Shown here piece by piece: positions 25,545 to 34,500 of a stretch of 64,000 nt of DNA; position 1 is the first letter of the stretch, and each line of letters starts with the position of its first letter. The position numbers were made by a program, and so were the translations under genes. Origin of the DNA: Aminobacter aganoensis (lineage in GTDB: Bacteria; Pseudomonadota; Alphaproteobacteria; Rhizobiales; Rhizobiaceae); NCBI RefSeq assembly GCF_014206975.1, contig NZ_JACHOU010000010.1, forward strand, positions 1-64,000, in the 5' to 3' direction. A model generated the notes under the pieces. The model was not told the origin of the DNA. It was given only the letters and a program-made list of their open reading frames with translations, and did not search any database.

Positions 25545-28500
25545 ATGGCGACCAGTATTGAGTTTGAGAACGTCTCGGGTGCGGCTGAAGGTGCTTCGGC
25601 AGCAGGCACGGTCCAGTTGGCACAGACCGAGGGCGTCTCGCCGCAGCAGCCGGCAGCGCAGGCCGATCCCGTTCCCGTCGATGCAGGTTCCGGCCAGCCG
25701 GTCCAGCAGACCCAGCCGACCGCGGCGGCCCCGGCTGAGGCCCAGGCCGAATATGTCGCCGACGCTTCCAATGTCGTGCACCTGCCGGCCAATGTCTCGA
25801 TCGACAACATCAAGGTCGACGGCGACAACCTGGTTCTCGAGCAGGCCGACGGCAGCGTCATCGTCATTAAGGACGCCGCGGCCAACGTGCCGACCTTCCT
25901 GCTCGGCGATGTCGAGGTTCCGCGCGTTGCCCTGATCGCAGCGCTCGAGGCCGGCGGCATCAACGTCGCATTCGGTGCCGACGGTTCCATTTCGGCCGCC
26001 TCTGGCTCGACCAGCAGCTCCGGCGGCAATTTCGAGCTGCCCGCCGGCGGCATCGGCAATGGCTTCGACCTGTCTGCCCTGCTGCCGCCCACCGCGCTGG
26101 CCTTCCCGCAATATGATGGCCGCGAACTGACCCTCGGCGAGAACGCCGATCCCGAGTTCGCCGGCTTCTCGATCCGCCTTTCCGAAGAAGGGCTCCAGGG
26201 CGGTATCAAGGACGGCTCGGGCTCGCCCGACGACCGTTCCGATTCCCCCGTCTACACAGGCAATTTCGGCGCGACCGATCCCAATGGCGATTCGCTGACC
26301 TACAGCCTCGGCCTGCCCACCACGCCCGGCCTCTCCTCCGGCGGCCAGCCGATCACCTGGGAACTCGTCGGCCCGAACCTGCTGGTCGGCAAGATCGATG
26401 GTGGCGAAGGTCCGGATCAGGAGATCATCCGCCTGGAGATCACCAACCCGGGCACGGGTGCGTTCGAGGTTACGATCCTGGGCCCGATCGATCATCCGGA
26501 ACAGGGTGCCGAGGATGTCGTCGGCATCGACGTGCCGGTGACAGTCAAGGATCCCAACGGTGGCTCGGCGACGGCCAATGTGACGATCGAAATCGAGGAC
26601 GACAGCCCGAAAATCACCTCCGTGGGACTGGGCGGTTCCGCGGTCGTTGATGAAACGACGGCAGGCACGACGGCCGGCTATCCGGTTGAGGTCACGAGCG
26701 GCAGCCCGGTCCTGGACCTCGACGCGCATTTCGGTGCCGACGGCGCTGCCGCTGGCGGTGGCATTTCTTACGCGCTCTCCCTCACCGGCGGTGTTTCGAC
26801 CTTGAAGACCGCCATCGGCGACTTCCCGATCTCGCTGGTCCAGGTCGATCCGACGACCATCGCCGGCGTGTACCAGAACAACGGTCAGCAGACCGCGTTC
26901 ACCGTCAAGATCAACGCCAACGGCACGTTGACCGTCACGCAGAACGTGCCGCTTGAGCACAACACCGACGGCGACACGCCGGCCGCCCACGACGACTTCC
27001 TCAGCCTGTCCGGCCTCGTCAACGCCACCGTGACCATAACCGATTTCGACAATGACAGCGTTTTCGGTGGCGCGCAGGTCGGCGGCCTGATCCGCTTCTA
27101 TGACGACGGCCCCAGCGTTTCCGAAAATGCGGTGGTGCTTCTCGATGATGACGCGATGGACGGCGGCAATGCTGGTACGCCTGCAGTCGGCGACGACGCT
27201 GACAGCGCCAATACCTCGGGCACTCTCGGCTACGATTTCGGCGCCGATGGCGGCTCGGTCGCCTGGCTGGTGAGCGGCGCCCCCACCGGCTTCGAGTACA
27301 AGCCCGGTACCAACGGCGCACTGGAGGTCTTCCAGAACGGCACCAAGGTGCTCACCGTCACGCTGGACGGCGCCACCGGTGCCTACACCGTGACGCAGAA
27401 CGCGCCGATCCAGCACGCAACGGGCGGCAACGAAAACAACCAGATCTTCAACTTGACCTACCAGGTCACCGACAATGACGGCGACACCGCCAACGGTACG
27501 CTGCAAATCAACGTCGACGACGACACGCCCACCATCGCAGGGTCCGGCGAAGGCCCCGTGCTGACGGTCGACGACAGCAGCCTCGGCACCAACGCGACCG
27601 CGTCATTCGCCAACAATTTTGTCGCTTCCTATGGCGCCGATGGCCCCGGATCGGTCACTTACGCTCTGAGCGTCGTTGCCGGCGTTTCCGGCCTGACCGA
27701 CACCGCGACCGGCCAGCAGGTCGTCCTGAGCATGAACAACGGTGTTGTGGAGGGCAGGACTGCCGTCGGCAATAGCCTCGTGTTCACCGTCAAGGTCAAT
27801 GCCAACGGCGATGTCACGCTTGATCAAATTCGCTCGGTTCGCCACGAAAATACCAACGATCACGACGACGCCCGCAGCCTGGCCGAAGATCTGGTCAAGC
27901 TGACCGCGACGGTCACCGACGCCGACGGCGACAGCCAGTCGGCGACGCTGAACATCGGTGACAATCTGGTGTTCAAGGATGACGGCCCGTCGGTCAAGCC
28001 GGGCGATGCGTCCGTCAAGGTCGACGAGGACGACCTCTGGACGGCGTTTTCGCACGGTACGTCGCCCGACGGCGACACCGAATGGTTCACCGGCGCGGCA
28101 AAAGCCACGGGATCGGTCGCAGGCTTGGTCAACTTCGGCACTGACGGCGCCGCTACCGGCGGTGGGTTCGGCTTCACCGCTACGGCAGCCGACCAGATGG
28201 AAGCGCTTGGTCTGCAGTCCAAGGGTTCGCCGCTGAGCTATGCCGTGGTCGGCAACACGCTCGTCGCCTTCGTCGACAACGGCAATGGTCATTACGACCT
28301 TCTCCAGGATCGCCCTGTCTTCACGATGACGCTCGACGGCGACGGCGACTTCACTTTCCGCCTGCTCGACCAACTCGACCATGTCGCGCCGCCATCCGGC
28401 GCCAATCAGAATGAGGATCTGCAGGCCAACGGCGCGCCGGTGTCGTCGATCGACTTCGGCTCCGTCATCCAGGCCACGGACAGGGACGGCGATTCCGTGA

Positions 28501-31500
28501 CCCTGTCCGGCAAGGTCAACGTGACCGTTGTCGACGACATCCCGCAGGTCCACATCAAGGCGACCGGCGCTGCGGTGACGCATGACGAGACGGCAGGCCT
28601 CCAGGGCGATGACGCCGACCCGTCGGTCATCGCCGACCGCTTTGCCTCGCTCAATCAGCCCGCCGCCCTCGGCTACGCGCATCAGGGCAACGTGGTCAGC
28701 TACGGCGCCGATGCTTTCGAACCGGGTGCCGATGAGCCGATCACGATGTCGATCGCGCTTGCCCTCAATGGCGGCAATGGCACCGACTCCGGCCTCAAGA
28801 CGACGTCCGGCAGCCAGATCTCGCTCTACCTCGTGGACGGCTTGATCGTCGGTCGGGTGGATAATGCCGATGGATCGGCGAATCCGAACGGCCAGATCGC
28901 CTTTGCGGTCGCCCTCGACCAGGACGGTGGCGTCAGCATCGCCCAGTATCTGTCGCTGGAGCATCCGAAGCAGGGCAATGGCTCGCAGAATTCGCACGAC
29001 GAGCCGGTCAATCTGGGCAACCTCGTCAAGGTCGTCCTCACGGCGACCGACAATGATGGCGACACGGTCGAGAAGTCGGTCACCATCGGCAACAAGATCG
29101 TGTTCGAGGACGACGGTCCCAGGATCACGGCGCCCGTCGCGGGTGCTGGCGTCGTTCACGACGAAACGCCCGGCAACGATCCCGACGCCAACGACAATGG
29201 TACGATCTCGCCGCTCAACGTTAACAATCCGGGCAGCGACCCGCACGTCAATGGCGGCGTCGGCCCCATCGGGGTTGCCCAGTCGCAGGGCGCCATCGTC
29301 ACGGCAAACGTCGACTATGGTGCAGATGGCGCCGGCGGGCTGACCTACGCGCTCAATATCGGTGCCGCAAGCACGACCCTGCTCACCACCGAAGGTCGGG
29401 CGATCCAGCTGTTCAACGAAGGGGGCATCATCGTCGGCCGCTTCGACGCTGCCGGCGGCCAGATCGACCAGGGTGATCCTGCGGCATTCGCCGTCGGCAT
29501 CGACCCGGTGACCGGCGTGGTCACGCTCGTGCAATACGTCTCGCTGCAGCATCCGACCCAGGGCTCCAGCCATGACGAGGAACTGTCGCTCGCAGCCAAC
29601 AACATCAGGGTTGTCCTGACCGCCAGGGATGGCGACGGCGACACCACAAGCGCCACCGTCAATGTCGGCAATGCCATCAAGTTCGAGGACGACGGCCCGA
29701 AGCTGATCTCGGTCGTCCCGACGGTGCCGGCGCTCGGACAGGAGTTGGTCGTCAACGGCAGCTTCGAGGATGGCCACGGACTGACCGGCTCGAACTGGGA
29801 AATCTACGCCCAGTTGCCGGGCGGCGGCTGGACCATGGGTCCTGACGGCGTTCCGTTCGAGATCCAGACGGGTGGCGCTGGCGGTCTTGGTGCCGATGGC
29901 CAAGGCAACGCCATCGTCGAACTGGATGGCGACACCCAGAGCAACGGCAATCCGGATGTCGTTCCGGTCCAGGCCACCAACGCGACCATCCAGCAGGCGA
30001 TTGCCGGCACCGAGGCCGGCCAGACCTACCAGCTCAGCTTCGCCTATTCGCCGCGTGGCGGCGAGGGCGCCGGCTCCAGCGGCATGCAGGTTTGGTTCGA
30101 CGGCAAGCTCGTCTACGAAATCCCGGCGAACAACAACTATCCCGCCAACACTTGGCAGCATTTCACCGTCAACGTGACGGCAAGCGGTCCGGGTGCTGTG
30201 CTCGCTTTCAAGGGCACCGGCAGTCAGAACGAGCTCGGCGCCCTGCTCGACAGCGTCAGCCTGAAGGCAGTCTACACCGCGACCATCGACGACGAGAACG
30301 TGCCGGGCGGTGCCGCGGGCATTCCGGGCGGCCCGGGCGATGACGGCGCGGGCAATGTCGCCACCGGCAAGATCAATTTCGACGCCGGCAGCGACGGCCT
30401 GAAGTCGATCGCCGCGACGGGCGTTGCGGGTCTCCAGGCGATTTATGTCGACCCGACGACCAATGTCGGCACGCAGTACAATGTCAACAATCAGGCCTGG
30501 GTGGCCAATGGTGCCGGCGGTACGCTGACCGGCACGATGGACGTGCCCAATGTCGGCACTGTCACGGTCTACACCCTGACCATCGACGCGTCGGGCAACT
30601 ACACGCTGACCATGCTTCAGCCGCTGGTGCATTCGGTTACTGACAACCCTGCCACGAGCGAAGAGGAGACGTCTTTCGAAGACAATCGTCCGCTCGATTT
30701 CGGCTTCACCATCACCGATGGCGATGGCGACACCGCGACCGGCACGGTCGCCATCAGCGTCGACGACGACAGCCCGGAATTCGTTAATGGCGGCATCGAG
30801 GACGGCGCGGTGTCGGCCTACAATACGGCAGTGACAGGCGATCTGAACCTTGCCTTTGGCGAGGATGGCCAGCACGCGACGGACGGCCTCCGCATCACCG
30901 GTTGGCCAGAGCTTGAAGGCGTCACCACCACCCTCTCTGGCGACGGCAAGACCCTGACAGCCACGATTGGGGGTCAGGGCGGCGCAACGCTCTATACGCT
31001 TCAGCTCAATGGCGACGGCACCTACACCTTCAACCAGGTGAACTCGCTGCCGGGCGGCGGCAACACGCTGCCGGAAGTCTCAGTTTCGAGCGGCTTTGGG
31101 CCGACCGCGACCAAGGATTACGAAGGCTTCACGCTCAAGGGCCTCGACGGCGGTCTGCTCAGCGGTTCCGGTGATGGCATCGGCATTGGCAACAATGGCA
31201 TGAACCCCGGCGAGAAGTTTGCCATCGTTTACGATGTCGAGATGACCTCGGCCAAGCTGGGCGTCAACCATTTTGGCAACGGAACGGTTCGCCTGGACTG
31301 GGTCGCAAAGGATCAGGACGGCAACATTGTCGCGTCTGGCAGCAGCGCGGATTTCAGTTCGGACGGCACCGTGACGATCACGCCGCCTCTTGACCCGGGC
31401 GAGAAGTTCTTCAGCCTCGAAGTGACGACGGTTGGAGTGGATGGTCCTGCTCCGAAGTTCAAGCTCATCAGCGTCGGTGGCGAAACGCACGGCGATGCGG

Positions 31501-34500
31501 TCATCGACAAGCTGAACTTCCAGGTCACCGGCAAGGACGGCGATGGCGACTCGGTCTCCGATGGCTTCGATATCAAGCTCGGCGGCTCGAAGCCCGTGGC
31601 CATCGACGCTTCGGCGGCCGTCGATGACGACGGCCTGTCCGGTGCCAATACTGGTGGTCTCCAGGATATCGCAGTCCCAGACAACGACAATGACGGCAAG
31701 GAATCGACCTTCTCCGGCGCGCTGCAGGGCAGCGGCGGCGATGGCGCACTGGTGTTCAGCTTCGCCGGCATGAGTGGCCAGTCCGCGCAGGTTGGTCAGG
31801 AAATGGTCTCCTACAGCCTCGTCGGCAACACGTTGACGGCAACCGTCTCGGGGGCGGCGCCAGGCGCGGTTGCTGCCCCGCGAACCGGCCAGGTTCTGTT
31901 CGAGATCGTGCTCAATCCAAACAGCGGCCATTACGACCTGGCGCTGAAGATACCTGTGCTGCACGCCAATGCAGACAACTCGGAGGCGAGTGTCAGCGTC
32001 ATCCCGCCGATCACATTCACTGTTGGCGACTCCGACACCGACACGTCAGCTGCCGACACTGATACCGGTACGCTGGCGATCGAGTTCAACGACGACGTGC
32101 CGATTGCCGGCAACCATCCGGGCGGCAGCTTCGTCGAGGGCAGCGCGACTCAGGATCTTGGCGTTGCGACAACCCTGCTCGGAATCAGCGGCGGTGCCGA
32201 CGGTCTTGCCGGCACGCTGCAGCAGATCGCCTTCAACAACACCGGCGGCACTGGCGGTGCGCTGTCGATCGACAACAACGGCCACCTGATCTACACGCCG
32301 GCCGCCAATGTCGGCACCTCGGGTGCGACGGAGACGTTCAGCTATACGGTCACCGACAAGGACGGCGATGCGATCACCAAGCAGGTGACGTTCGAGATCT
32401 CCGACACCGGCGTCAGCAACCTGTCGGCGACCGATGCCCTGGTTGATGAGGACGACATCGCCGGCGCTGGCGGAGTTGCCGATGGGCCCGGCGATCTGAC
32501 GACGCCGGTTCCGGGCGGCACGATCAGCTACACGTTGGGTGCGGACGGTAACGGTGCTTCGGTCGCACTTTCGGCGACCGTCGGCTTCACCAAGCTGGAC
32601 GGTACGTCGATCAGCACGCAGTGGGATCCGATCGGCAAGGTTCTGGTCGGCTACGGCACCAATCCGTCCGACGTGGTGTTCAGGATCACGCTGACGGCGG
32701 TCGGCACGGCGTCGAACGCCGCCAACAGCGCCTCCTACACGGTCGAACTGCTGCAGCCGGTCGCGCATCCCGCCCATGACGAGGATGGGCTGAACGATGG
32801 CGCCGAGACGGCGTTCGAGGACGATCTGTCGATCTCGGTCACCGCAACGGTCACGGACGGCGACGGCAGCACCGGCACGACTGGCTTCACCGTCACCATC
32901 GACGACGACGTGCCTGTCGCCGGGAACCATCCGGGCGGCAGCTACGTCGAGGGCAGCGGGACGCAGGATCTTGGCGTTGCGACGACCCTGCTGGGGATCA
33001 ACGCCGGCGCCGACGGTCTTGCCGGCACGCTGCAGCAGATCGCCTTCAGCAACACCGGCGGCACCAGCGGCACGTTGTCGATCGACAACAATGGCCACCT
33101 GATCTACACGCCGGCCACCAATGTCGGCACCTCGGGCGCGACGGAGACGTTCAGCTACACGGTCACCGACAAGGATGGCGATGCGATCACCAAGAAGGTG
33201 ACGTTCCAGGTCACCGACACGGGAGTGACGGGGGTCGGCGTATCGGCGACGCAGCTTGTTGCCGATGAAGACGACATCGCCGGTGCAAACGGCAATGCGG
33301 GTGGCACGGACGATGCCTCGCCGGCTCTGTCTGGCACGATCAGCTATACGCTGGGGGGCGATGCCATCGGCAGCGTGACGCTGTCGACGGCGAGCGATGC
33401 GACGGGTCTTCAGACGCTGGACGGCCAGGCGGTCAAGACGGCCTGGGTGGGTAGCCAGCTGATTGGTTATGTCGGCGCCGATGCCGGCAATGCGGCCAAC
33501 CAGGTGTTCAGGATCGTTGTCGGCGCGCCGACCAATACGGGTGCGTCCTACCAGATGACGCTGCTGCAGCCGGTCAAGCACTCGGTGAGCGGCACGGAGG
33601 ACGACACGGCACCGTTCACCGTCGACGTGAAGGTGACGGATGCCGACGGCAGCGTCGGCACCACCAGCTTCACCGTCGTCATCGACGACGACACGCCGAT
33701 TGCGAACACTGCCGTCAACAACGATCCGGTTGCCCCGCAGGTAACCGAGGGCGGTTCGATTTCGGGCACCTGGAGCCAGGCAGCCGGCGCCGACGGACTG
33801 AAGGAGATCGTCTTCTCCGCGGGTTCGCAAACGCAGACGGTCACGACGGGGGCCTTTGGCAGCCTCGAGTTGAACGTTGCCGGAGGTAAGGTCACCTTCA
33901 ACGACAATGGCACCTGGACCTTTGCTTCGCCCAACAACTCCGTCGCCGCTGACCAGAACTTCACGCTCGGCGTCAAGGTGGTGGATCGCGACGGCGACGA
34001 GCACAGCAGCAGCGAGGTGATCAAGGTGGTCAACAGCGCATCGCCCACGGCGACTTCTGCTGCGGTGACCGCCGATGAAGACGATCTGGCTGCCGGCAAC
34101 CACAACACGAACAGTGACGGTGATGCGGCGCAGTCGGGCCTGACGGGATCGTTAGGCAGCTTCGGTCCCGATGGGGCTGGATCCGTGGCGTTCGGCGTCA
34201 CCAACGGCGCTGCGGTGACGGCGAGCGGTTACCCGACGGTCAGCGCCGGCGGACAGCAGCTGTTCTACCATTGGGATGCGGGCACCAAGACGCTGTACGG
34301 CACCACCGACACGTCGGCGGCCGCGGCAAATGCTGCATTCAAGGTCACGCTCACCGGCACCAGCTATGAGTTCACCTTGCTCAAGCCGCTGGACCACAAG
34401 ACGGCTGGCACCGAGGACGATATCGACATCAGCCTCGGCTACACCATCACCGACAGCAATGGCGACACGGCCAATGGCAGTTTGTCGATCAAGGTCGATG

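Noticed and set aside
25545-25900. Possible LapG-type protease site (SAAG near residues 18-21) in the adhesin N terminus
   Set aside because: Known LapG sites follow a folded retention module about 100 residues in. This one is far too close to the start, and no lapG/lapD genes are nearby.
27603-34103. Very long open frames antisense to the adhesin gene, including one of about 1090 codons and one of about 685 codons
   Set aside because: They are the mirror of a GC-rich, repetitive coding frame, lack ribosome sites, and read as arginine- and aspartate-rich sequence without domains.
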